Of a DNA stretch of 13,113 bases, positions 7,902 through 13,113 are shown in pieces. The DNA lies in NCBI GenBank assembly GCA_002385815.1, contig DGEE01000117.1, forward strand, positions 23,303 through 36,415, in the 5' to 3' direction. The notes below the pieces were generated by a model that saw only the letters and a program-made list of their open reading frames with translations, was not told the origin of the DNA and did no database searches. The number at the start of each line of letters is the position of its first letter. Within the stretch, counting starts at the first letter, position 1. A program made the position numbers and the translations under genes. This stretch comes from Hungateiclostridiaceae bacterium UBA3934 (lineage in GTDB: Bacteria > Bacillota > Clostridia > Acetivibrionales > DTU013).

Positions 7902-7988
7902 CTTTATGCCTCCATTATCATATAGCTTTCCCACTGTTTCATGGAATATCTGTGAAAAACAGCCCTGAACCATATCAGATCTTATTTT

Positions 7989-8017
7989 AATATACCGTTT
8001 GGACATTTATTTTTCAA
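7989..8017 (-). promoter_or_regulatory. Sigma-A-type promoter of metG
   Basis: On the minus strand TTGAAA (8017-8012) is separated by exactly 17 bases from TATATT (7994-7989), predicting a start near 7982 and a leader of about 80 bases. This promoter falls inside the open frame upstream of the ATG at 7901, which supports the shorter start for metG. The same 224-base gap feeds the divergent plus-strand gene. Confidence 0.6.
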
Positions 8018-8125
8018 GTAATATTATGCCACGTGAATATATCACTACTGCGAAAAATAAAATCTTAACAGGGAGTATCTGTGTGCAAGACAAGCCGTCA
8101 GGGATCGGTGAAGGGAGCTGGACCC

Positions 8126-9208
8126 ATGGGAAAACTGAGTGAGGCAGCCGTGTTCTATGCGAAATTTGCAGGAAAGGTGCTGCCTGAAGCCTACAGACAG
8201 CGCAGCCTCGCCAGAGAAGAGCTGAGGCAGTGTCTCCCGGTCTCCCCCGTCCGGAGGGATACGATACAGGAAGACTCCTTTACGGGGCGGTTCTCCGTGA
8301 AAAAGGCATGCTGCTTCCTGTTTTCAATGTGTCCGGGTACCGATGCCAGAGATATGCTTTCATTTGTGCTTTCACTCCATTCCATCGATGAATACCTGGA
8401 AATGTACAGAAAAAAGAAGGACATCAGGGACGAGAAAGAGATCCGGGACCTGCTGGGCTGTCTGTCCGCTGCGGTGGACCCCTCAGCCAAACTCTCATGC
8501 AAGTTGCCTGATGCAGGTATGAGGTGCCAGGCAGAACAGTCAAAGAATCGTAAGGTGGCGATGTGCCAGGCAGAACAGTGCAGGCTGAAGCTGGCTGTAC
8601 TGCCTTCATACAGGCATGTTGCATCTGTGGTCGGAAAGTATATGCAGATGTACATAGAAATGCAGTCATACAGACATTATCCTGCCATTATAAGCACTGA
8701 CCTGCTGAGAACATGGAGCAGTGTTTATCTGAAGCGCTTTCAGGATATTTCCTGGTGGGAACTGTGTGCCGCATCCGATACATTCCTGGGTATTTCTGCA
8801 ATGTTTGCTGCCGCCTCCGTTGCGGATATTACGGAAGAAGAGGTGCTGCTGCTGGATGAATTCTGTTTCCCCTGGCTCAGCGGTTTGTGCTCTTTGCTGG
8901 ATTCTCTGATCAGCGCCAGGATGTCCCTTAATGCAGAGGAACTGAATTTCTCTTCATTTTATAAAAATCTCAGGGAATGTGAAGAAAGGCTCATCTTTTT
9001 TGCTGAAAACGCAGAATCAGCATGCCGGAGGCTGAAGGGCAGCAGCCTGTATCTGCTTATCACAAAAGCCGCTGCCGGGCTGTATGTGTCCGACCCCGAA
9101 GCTTGTTTCGGCATGCTGAGGCTGGCCATATTGAACATGATCAGCAAAACATCCCTGCGCCTGCACAGAAACGCCGGACTCCTGCTGCGCACTTTCCGCC
9201 TGCTTTAG
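8126..9208 (+). CDS. Divergent YtpB/DUF2600-like protein (terpene-cyclase family), probably catalytically altered
   Basis: A 360-residue protein whose layout matches the YtpB (tetraprenyl-beta-curcumene synthase, DUF2600) family: VLPEAYRQ near residue 18, SIDEYLEMYRKK at 87-98, SYRHYP at 181-186, WWELCAASDTFLGI at 210-223, CFPWLSGLCSLLD at 247-259, EELNFSSFYKN at 271-281, and KAAAGLYVSDPEA at 314-326. By memory of the family, the helix after LLD normally carries several acidic residues before a DLNF motif; here it reads SLISARMSLNAEELNF, so most are lost, and the first acidic motif is DEYLE rather than DYLD. The middle (about 125-155) has an in-frame duplication. The protein has 15 cysteines. 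ATG 8126 has AAGGGAG eight bases upstream; a GTG at 8081 with AGGGAG five bases upstream is an alternative giving 375 residues. No convincing sigma-A promoter is seen, though TGAATA at 8034 with ATAAAAT at 8057 weakly recalls a forespore-type promoter. Its stop overlaps a short repeat. Confidence 0.78.
   Translation: MGKLSEAAVFYAKFAGKVLPEAYRQRSLAREELRQCLPVSPVRRDTIQEDSFTGRFSVKKACCFLFSMCPGTDARDMLSFVLSLHSIDEYLEMYRKKKDIRDEKEIRDLLGCLSAAVDPSAKLSCKLPDAGMRCQAEQSKNRKVAMCQAEQCRLKLAVLPSYRHVASVVGKYMQMYIEMQSYRHYPAIISTDLLRTWSSVYLKRFQDISWWELCAASDTFLGISAMFAAASVADITEEEVLLLDEFCFPWLSGLCSLLDSLISARMSLNAEELNFSSFYKNLRECEERLIFFAENAESACRRLKGSSLYLLITKAAAGLYVSDPEACFGMLRLAILNMISKTSLRLHRNAGLLLRTFRLL
8524..8579 (+). repeat. 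17-bp direct repeat inside the YtpB-like gene
   Basis: GTGCCAGGCAGAACAGT occurs identically at 8524-8540 and 8563-8579. The offset is 39 bases (13 codons), so both copies are read in frame and give CQAEQ twice in the protein. The sequence after the second copy only loosely resembles that after the first, suggesting an older duplication or a short repeat captured by the gene. Confidence 0.85.
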
Positions 9209-9241
9209 GGGACGGTTCTTCAAAAAGGGGACGGTTCTTCA
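9208..9241 (+). repeat. Two tandem GGGGACGGTTCTTCA elements
   Basis: The 15-base sequence GGGGACGGTTCTTCA occurs at 9208-9222 and 9227-9241 with AAAA between, giving a 19-base period. The first copy begins on the last base of the YtpB-like TAG stop, and the pair fills most of the 42-base convergent gap with spmB. Short GGGGACGGTTCT-type sequences are, from memory, common intergenic elements in Clostridia and resemble REP-type repeats mobilised by IS200-like transposases; no transposase is present here. No stem-loop forms from this pair alone. Confidence 0.75.
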
Positions 9242-9250
9242 GAATATGAT

Positions 9251-9802
9251 CTACCTGCCGAAAACCAGTGCACATATGAATGCTGAAGCCGCTGCGCTGA
9301 CACCGTCCGCTATCAAAGCTGCAGCCAGTGTGTACCTTATGTTTTTAATGCCGACGGAACCATAATAAACCGCGAGGGTATAGAAGATGGTCTCGGTAGA
9401 GCCCAGCATCGTGCAAACTACTCTCCCCACATATGAATCCGGGCCATATTTCCCGATGATATCAGATACGATGGCAAGGGATGCACTGCCCGATACAGGC
9501 CTCATAAGGACAAGCGGCATGGCCTCTGCCGGTATACCCAGCAATGAAGCCGCTGGTGTCAGCAAACCCACGATAGCATCCAGAGCCCCCGAAGCCCTGA
9601 AGACACCTATAGCCGTAAGGATACCAACCAGCGAAGGCAATATCCTGATAACTGTCGAGACTCCTTCAGCCGCTCCTTCGGTGAATGCATCAAATATCCT
9701 GACTTTTCGCTTAAGTCCTGCGCCCAGTATGACCAGGATGGTCACCGGCAGCATGTACATGGAGATGGAAGTCAAAGCGGATGTTTTCATATCGCCGGTC
9801 AA
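9251..9802 (-). CDS. spmB: Spore maturation protein B
   Basis: A 183-residue integral membrane protein of the nucleoside-recognition (Gate) family; in B. subtilis SpmB, with SpmA, is needed for full dehydration and heat resistance of the spore core. It shows an N-terminal membrane helix (about 10-27), the basic loop KRKVRIFDAFTEGAAEGV, the helix ILPSLVGILTAIGVFRASGALD, the conserved MRPVSGSASLAI-SDI segment and the C-terminal Gly-STETIFYTLAVYYGSVGI region. The length agrees with the family (about 178). The start taken is TTG at 9802, overlapping the spmA TGA as TTGA and preceded by AAAGGACAGG; an ATG at 9790 would give 179 residues but has no well-placed ribosome binding site. Translational coupling to spmA is likely. 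It converges with the YtpB-like gene. Confidence 0.93.
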   Translation of the reverse strand: MTGDMKTSALTSISMYMLPVTILVILGAGLKRKVRIFDAFTEGAAEGVSTVIRILPSLVGILTAIGVFRASGALDAIVGLLTPAASLLGIPAEAMPLVLMRPVSGSASLAIVSDIIGKYGPDSYVGRVVCTMLGSTETIFYTLAVYYGSVGIKNIRYTLAAALIADGVSAAASAFICALVFGR

Positions 9803-10545
9803 CCTGTCCTTTTTATTATTCCTTTACGGGGTCTGTCCCCGCTCCCTGATCCGGGCCTGATACTTCCGGGCGCAGTGCCATATCTGCCTGCATTCAGTCT
9901 GTTGCATGGCAGAACCGCCACTGCTTTCCCGGCCATTGCCGGACGTGCATTTTCCCCGACACCAGGCCAGTTCCGCCAAATCCGCTTCAGCAGCCGGGCT
10001 GCCAGAATTCCTGCAAATGCGGCGCACAGGGAGGCTGCCCATATACACGAAATTATCTCAGCCGGAGCGGCAGATCCGGCATCGCTCCTTATAGCTATGA
10101 CAGTTGTGGGTATGAGCTGTAATGCCGATGCATTCAGAACCAGAAACATGCACATAGCGTCTGAGGCAGTATCCTTTTTCCCGTTCAGCTTCTGCAGCTC
10201 CTCCATGGCCTTTATCCCGAACGGCGTAGCAGCATTGCCAAGCCCCATGAAATTCGCCGATAGATTCATGACTATGGCTCCCATTGCTTTATCATTGTTT
10301 TCAAGCTCCGGAAAAAGGGGTTTGAGGATCGGCTGTACAGCTTTTGCTATGAGATTTATCATGCCGCTTCTCTCCATTATTTTCATAAGTCCGGACCAAA
10401 AGCACATGATCCCCAGCAGCCCCAGGCTTAGCTCCACCGCCTTGCCGGCTGAACTGAAGGCTGCCTTTGTCACTTCGTCTATTCTGCCGTTGATGATACC
10501 TGTCAGAAATCCGACGGCCAAAAGTCCCGCCCAGATATAGTTCAT
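9799..10545 (-). CDS. spmA: Spore maturation protein A with an unusual C-terminal extension
   Basis: Integral membrane protein of the nucleoside-recognition (Gate) family, working with SpmB in spore core dehydration. Residues 1-192 match SpmA: MNYIWAGLLAVGFLTGIINGR, the helix VELSLGLLGIMCFWSGLMKI, KPLFPEL, and the signature NLSANFMGLGNAATPFGIKAM, followed by DAMCMFLVLNASALQLIPTTVIAIR and a last helix ending AARLLKRIW. The family is about 195 residues, but this frame runs to 248; residues about 193-248 are a Gly/Arg/Ala/Pro-rich tail with no hydrophobic helix and no family resemblance. The tail encodes a GGGGACAGACCCC element near its end. The ATG at 10545 is preceded by GAGGGGG at about six bases. 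It overlaps spmB by four bases. Confidence 0.93.
   Translation of the reverse strand: MNYIWAGLLAVGFLTGIINGRIDEVTKAAFSSAGKAVELSLGLLGIMCFWSGLMKIMERSGMINLIAKAVQPILKPLFPELENNDKAMGAIVMNLSANFMGLGNAATPFGIKAMEELQKLNGKKDTASDAMCMFLVLNASALQLIPTTVIAIRSDAGSAAPAEIISCIWAASLCAAFAGILAARLLKRIWRNWPGVGENARPAMAGKAVAVLPCNRLNAGRYGTAPGSIRPGSGSGDRPRKGIIKRTG
9827..9841. repeat. GGGG-ACAGA-CCCC palindromic element in the spmA tail
   Basis: The plus strand reads CGGGGTCTGTCCCCG, a 5-bp perfect inverted repeat around TCTGT. On the minus strand it reads GGGGACAGACCCC and is translated as SGDRP in the extended tail of SpmA, just before the spmB ribosome binding site. It shares the GGGGAC start with the tandem elements at 9208-9241. 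From memory such sequences are frequent short intergenic elements in Clostridia. Confidence 0.55.
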
Positions 10546-10680
10546 GATTTCCCCCTCACGACTTCACTGATTCCAGGCACAGGATCTCCGGATAAACCCA
10601 TTTTCATCCTGAAATATCCGAAGACCTCCGGAGCCTGATATGTCATAATAAAACCGGTCAATTATTTATATTGAAAACAG

Positions 10681-10709
10681 ATTATAAAAATTACAAATCA
10701 CTGTGTCCG
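10681..10709 (-). promoter_or_regulatory. Putative Spo0A-assisted promoter of spmAB
   Basis: On the minus strand CGGACA (10709-10704, four of six matches to TTGACA) is followed after exactly 17 bases by a perfect TATAAT (10686-10681), with a start expected near 10674. A weak -35 with a good -10 and a Spo0A box centred about 53 bases upstream is the arrangement expected of sigma-A promoters activated by Spo0A. The sequence is AT-rich, so chance TATAAT is possible. Confidence 0.45.
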
Positions 10710-10723
10710 GAGCTATAAAAGCG

Positions 10724-10730
10724 TGTCGAA
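10724..10730 (+). promoter_or_regulatory. Spo0A box upstream of spmA
   Basis: A perfect TGTCGAA, the consensus 0A box. It lies at about -56 to -50 relative to the predicted spmA start and about 230 bases upstream of the abrB start, so spmA is the likelier target. A weaker TG-rich half site (TGAACAA) follows one helical turn later at 10734-10740. Confidence 0.5.
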
Positions 10731-10920
10731 TTTTGAACAATATTTTTATTGCATTTTCCAGCTAAAATACAGGGTTTTCGCACCGCAATTTTTTTCGCCA
10801 ACCAAAATGCAAAAATTGACAAACCGCTGTGCCGCATTATTACTGGGTTTAACGACACCTCCATGGATTATTTTCACTAATTTTTCCATAACATTTTTTT
10901 GAATATATATAAATTAATTG

Positions 10921-10949
10921 TTGACGCGTGCTGGAATTTATGTTAGTAT
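10921..10949 (+). promoter_or_regulatory. Main promoter of abrB
   Basis: TTGACG (10921-10926) is followed after 17 bases by TAGTAT (10944-10949). The predicted start near 10956 gives a leader of about 40 bases before AAGGAGG (10983-10989) and the ATG at 10997. Confidence 0.65.
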
Positions 10950-10964
10950 ATTTTTATAAAAGAA

Positions 10965-10971
10965 TGTCGAA
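10965..10971 (+). promoter_or_regulatory. Spo0A box in the abrB leader
   Basis: A perfect TGTCGAA at about +10 to +16 of the predicted abrB transcript. In B. subtilis, phosphorylated Spo0A represses abrB by binding 0A boxes just downstream of the start point, so the same switch is expected here. A poor second match (TGTTAGT) follows 10 bases later. Confidence 0.7.
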
Positions 10972-10996
10972 TAATGTTAGTTAAGGAGGAAAGAGT

Positions 10997-11236
10997 ATGA
11001 AGTCTACAGGAATAGTAAGAAAAGTCGACGAGCTTGGTAGAGTTGTCCTTCCGATAGAATTGAGAAGAACTCTCGACATCGCCGAAAAGGACGCACTTGA
11101 AATATATGTCGATGGCTCTACGATCATATTGAAAAAATATGAACCGGCATGTATCTTCTGTGGCGATGCCAAAGACGTCATCACTTACAAAGGCAAGAAC
11201 ATATGCCCGGCTTGCATGAAGGAACTCAAAAAATAA
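10997..11236 (+). CDS. abrB: AbrB-family transition-state regulator with C-terminal zinc-ribbon-like tail
   Basis: A 79-residue DNA-binding repressor. Residues 1-48 form the swapped-hairpin AbrB/MazE-type domain and are nearly the B. subtilis sequence: MKSTGIVRKVDELGRVVLP, ELRRTL, IAEKDALEIYVDG and IILKKYEP. The C-terminal part differs from Bacillus: it has CIFCG at 52-56 and CPACMKEL at 70-77, two CxxC pairs about 14 residues apart that could bind zinc and mediate oligomerisation, as in many clostridial AbrB proteins. The ATG is set by AAGGAGG seven bases upstream. AbrB normally silences stationary-phase and sporulation genes during growth and is itself repressed by Spo0A; the box in its leader fits. 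The gene is alone on its strand between spmA and rsmI. Confidence 0.96.
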   Translation: MKSTGIVRKVDELGRVVLPIELRRTLDIAEKDALEIYVDGSTIILKKYEPACIFCGDAKDVITYKGKNICPACMKELKK

Positions 11237-11251
11237 CCTCCGTATCGTAAA

Positions 11252-11344
11252 GGACCCTCAGGTCCGAGCAAAATATGCGGTTCGGAGAATGTGCGCACGG
11301 CGCATTCCAAAATGCATGGAAGCCCGACGATAAAAGTCGGGCTT
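11252..11344 (+). terminator. Structured 3' region and terminator of abrB
   Basis: Three hairpins follow the abrB stop: a short GGACC-CTCA-GGTCC (11252-11265); a bulged GAATG(T)GCGC / GCGCATTC stem (about 11288-11307); and a 9-bp terminator stem AAGCCCGAC / GTCGGGCTT (11320-11328 and 11336-11344) followed by ATTTGTTTTC. The last overlaps the final codon region of the converging rsmI gene, so both genes share this 3' boundary. The upstream hairpins may only be 3' end structure. Confidence 0.72.
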
Positions 11345-12194
11345 ATTTGTTTTCAATAAGGCCTTTATAGACTTCCCTTTTGCTGATGCCCCGGTCCTCT
11401 GCAGCCTTTTTCATTGCCTCTTTTTTATCGAAGCCGCTGTCCATGTACATCCTGACATGCTCTTCCAAACTGATCGATTCCCAGCTTTTCATTTCCGCTT
11501 CCTGCAGCTCGCGTTCGTCTGCACCTTCAATGATGATTACGAATTCGCCCTTTGGAGCTTCATTTTCATATCGGTCCACAGCCTCGTCAAGTGTCGTACG
11601 CCAGACTTCTTCGAACTTTTTCGTCAGTTCACGGGCTATTGCCGTCTTCCTGTTGCCCAGGGCACACCTGAGGTCCTTCAGTGTATATATGAGTTTGTGA
11701 GGAGCTTCATAGAACACCATGGTTCGGGTTTCCCTGCTGATGGATTCGAGTCTCTCACGCCTTGCTCTTTTGTTCATCGGCAGGAAGCCTTCAAACACAA
11801 ACCTTCCTGAAGGCAGTCCCGACAGCACTACCCCGGCGATCACTGCTGCCGGGCCGGGTATCATCGTGACCGGTATCCCTTTGCTGACAGCCCGCACGAC
11901 AAGGTCCTCCCCTGGATCGGAGATGCCCGGGGTCCCTGCATCCGATACAAGAGCCACATTTTTCCCTTCAAGAAGCTGACCGACCAGGTAATTCCCTTTC
12001 TCGATCCTGTTGTGCTCATAATAGCTTACGAGCCTGTTTTTGATCTCATAATGGTTGAGCAGTTTCAAGGTCTGCCGTGTATCTTCTGCAGCAATGATAT
12101 CGGCCTCTCTCAGTATCCTGAGAGCGCGCAGCGTTATGTCCTCAAGATTCCCTATGGGTGTTGCCACCAAATACAGCGTACCGGTTTTCCCCAA
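11343..12194 (-). CDS. rsmI: 16S rRNA (cytidine1402-2'-O)-methyltransferase
   Basis: RsmI methylates the ribose of C1402 in the 16S rRNA decoding centre using S-adenosylmethionine. The 283-residue product has the tetrapyrrole-methylase fold: TLYLVATPIGNLEDITLRAL at about 6-25, AAEDTRQT at about 35-42, VALVSDAGTPGISDPG at about 80-95, the IPGPAA loop near 112-117, GFLP, and FYEAPHK. A C-terminal helical tail (about 240-283) has the RGISKREVYKGL helix-turn-helix-like end. The start is a TTG at 12194, because TLYLVATP must begin within a few residues and no ATG or GTG is in reach; the ribosome binding site is weak (AAAGG, then AGAGAG). The B. subtilis neighbour yazA is absent between this gene and the next. 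Confidence 0.95.
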   Translation of the reverse strand: MGKTGTLYLVATPIGNLEDITLRALRILREADIIAAEDTRQTLKLLNHYEIKNRLVSYYEHNRIEKGNYLVGQLLEGKNVALVSDAGTPGISDPGEDLVVRAVSKGIPVTMIPGPAAVIAGVVLSGLPSGRFVFEGFLPMNKRARRERLESISRETRTMVFYEAPHKLIYTLKDLRCALGNRKTAIARELTKKFEEVWRTTLDEAVDRYENEAPKGEFVIIIEGADERELQEAEMKSWESISLEEHVRMYMDSGFDKKEAMKKAAEDRGISKREVYKGLIENK

Positions 12195-12341
12195 TGTTCT
12201 CTCTGCCTTTCAGCCGGAACTTCTGTCAGACATCCCGGCAATGTTTTATATCATTTCTGTCTGAAAATACTTTTCACTTGCTATGCTTTGCCGGCCCGGC
12301 GGCATTTCAGTGTGGCAAAGCTTCATCGCTGATCTCCGTCC
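12195..12341. other. Gap between trmN6-like gene and rsmI
   Basis: This 147-base gap has no coding potential. It contains an imperfect large stem (GCTTTGCC 12285-12292 with GGCAAAGC 12314-12321) without a T-run, a 7-bp inverted repeat TCAGACA / TGTCTGA (12226 and 12258), and on the minus strand an extended -10-like TGATATAAA around 12245-12253 that could be a weak rsmI promoter with no clear -35. A yazA-like GIY-YIG gene, present here in B. subtilis, is not found even as a remnant. Confidence 0.4.
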
Positions 12342-13109
12342 TCACTTGTCCCCGCAGGGATCGTCAGCAATCTCTCTGTTGTATATCACGTCTATTTCCT
12401 TCGTATACCTGCCCGAGCCGTCATATACATACAGCGGCTCCTGCACCCTCAGCTCGGCCCTTCCGTCCTTTGTGCCGCTTATCAATACCATGTTTGGCCT
12501 TTTACCTGGTGAAGGGTGGACCAGCCTCATCAGCTTCGGCTCGATTCTGTATTTGCGCATATGATACATGATGTCCACCAGTCTGTGAGGTCTGTGGACC
12601 ATGGAGAATTTCCCGCCGGATTTCAGCAGCCTGGCGGAAACGGAAATCACATCTTCGAGCGAACACAGTATCTCATGCCTCGATATCGCCCTGGCGTCCT
12701 CCGGATTCAGAAGGCCTCCGCCCTTTTCCATATACGGCGGATTGGTCACGACTGCATCGAAGCTGGATGGCCCGAATATCTGCACAGCATCCCTTATGTC
12801 TCCCCGGACTATGCTGATCCGCCCGTCCAGCCCATTGAGGGCAACGCTGCGCGAAGCCATCTCTGCCATGTCAGCCTGTATTTCCAGGCCCACTACCCTG
12901 GCAGGGTCTTTTTTGGCTGCCACCAGAACCGCGATGATCCCCGTACCGGTACCGAGATCGATGACACTGCCGTTTTTCGGCACCTGCGCAAAGTATGAAA
13001 GCAATACAGCATCAATGCCGAAGCAGAAGCCATCCTCTTTTTGGATCAGCCTTAGACCCTTATACTGCAGGTCGTCTATCCGCTCATTGTCCTTTAACGT
13101 GATATCCAA
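12342..13109 (-). CDS. trmN6: tRNA1(Val) (adenine37-N6)-methyltransferase-like (YabB/TrmN6 family)
   Basis: A 255-residue SAM-dependent N6-adenine methyltransferase of the YabB/YfiC family, which in E. coli modifies A37 of tRNA-Val; the substrate in Firmicutes is inferred. Visible are the family N-terminus ERIDDLQYKGLRLIQ, FCFGIDAVLLS, the SAM loop IDLGTGTGI (50-58), the acidic residue after beta-2 (GLEIQ, near 75) and the catalytic VTNPPY (NPPY at 123-126). The C-terminus carries the usual HPSPGKRPNMVLI segment. The start taken is TTG at 13109, because LKDNERIDDL fits the family's usual beginning; only four bases remain upstream, so a start outside the window cannot be excluded and the ribosome binding site is not visible. 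The order trmN6-rsmI-abrB matches yabB-yabC-abrB. Confidence 0.92.
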   Translation of the reverse strand: MDITLKDNERIDDLQYKGLRLIQKEDGFCFGIDAVLLSYFAQVPKNGSVIDLGTGTGIIAVLVAAKKDPARVVGLEIQADMAEMASRSVALNGLDGRISIVRGDIRDAVQIFGPSSFDAVVTNPPYMEKGGGLLNPEDARAISRHEILCSLEDVISVSARLLKSGGKFSMVHRPHRLVDIMYHMRKYRIEPKLMRLVHPSPGKRPNMVLISGTKDGRAELRVQEPLYVYDGSGRYTKEIDVIYNREIADDPCGDK

Positions 13110-13113
13110 CGAA

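Larger units (their letters stand above)
10546..10996. other. AT-rich 451-bp control region between divergent spmA and abrB
   Basis: No coding region is seen here. From left to right it holds the spmA leader (about 130 bases), a predicted spmA promoter (10681-10709), a Spo0A box (10724-10730), a very AT-rich stretch (about 10731-10915) with the inverted repeats GCATTTT / AAAATGC (10751 and 10804) and CAATTTTT / AAAAATTG (10786 and 10811), a possible upstream abrB promoter (TTGACA 10816-10821, 16 bases, TATTAC 10838-10843), the main abrB promoter (10921-10949) and a second Spo0A box. AT-rich DNA of this kind is what AbrB binds, so autoregulation is plausible but not readable from sequence. Confidence 0.7.

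Noticed and set aside
7902..8006. Upstream extension of metG to 8006
   Set aside because: The added residues have no family similarity, the predicted metG promoter lies inside them, and GGAGG is placed for the ATG at 7901.
8081..8125. GTG start at 8081 for the YtpB-like gene
   Set aside because: It is possible, with AGGGAG five bases upstream, but the ATG at 8126 has a better-spaced AAGGGAG and begins where family similarity begins; kept only as an alternative.
9875..10540. Plus-strand 221-codon open frame opposite spmA
   Set aside because: It mirrors spmA codons on the other strand; spmA has clear family motifs and a good ribosome binding site, this frame has neither.

Overview
The window looks like chromosome from an endospore-forming Firmicute of the Clostridia type. 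The grounds are: strong GGAGG ribosome binding sites, sigma-A-like promoters, an AbrB transition-state regulator next to a consensus Spo0A box, the spore-maturation pair spmA-spmB, and a gene order that follows the Bacillus subtilis yabB-yabC-abrB-metS-yabD-yabE-ksgA neighbourhood. GC content is moderate, with AT-rich control regions. No rRNA, tRNA, CRISPR array, phage or complete insertion sequence is visible.

Layout from left to right. (1) Bases 1-1119, plus strand: the 3' part of a GTP-type PEP carboxykinase gene, followed by a clear terminator. (2) Minus-strand block 1311-5793, read right to left: tatD, a membrane-anchored coiled-coil protein, a proline/methionine-rich protein made of 9-residue repeats, a YabE-like G5/3D cell-wall protein, and rsmA. 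(3) metG, minus strand, 5880-7901, with its own promoter. (4) A plus-strand gene (8126-9208) divergent from metG. It resembles the YtpB/DUF2600 terpene cyclase family but has eroded acidic motifs and an internal duplication. (5) spmB and spmA, minus strand, overlapping by 4 bases. (6) A 451-bp AT-rich control region, then abrB on the plus strand. (7) Minus-strand rsmI and a TrmN6/YabB-like tRNA methyltransferase that reaches the right edge.

Together the genes mix translation housekeeping (metG, rsmA, rsmI, trmN6, tatD) with the stationary-phase/sporulation programme (abrB, spmAB, the YabE-like protein, possibly the repeat protein). The spmA-abrB gap carries two perfect TGTCGAA Spo0A boxes. 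One is just downstream of the predicted abrB start point, where repression would be expected. The other is just upstream of a predicted spmA promoter, where activation would be expected. Compared with B. subtilis, rnmV is missing between yabE and rsmA and yazA is missing between trmN6 and rsmI, while spmAB, the YtpB-like gene and two unrecognised genes have been inserted.

The most unusual items are the repeat protein, the degenerate YtpB-like protein, the two GGGGAC-type short elements that touch the ends of coding regions (the YtpB-like stop and the spmA tail), and the frequent TTG starts.
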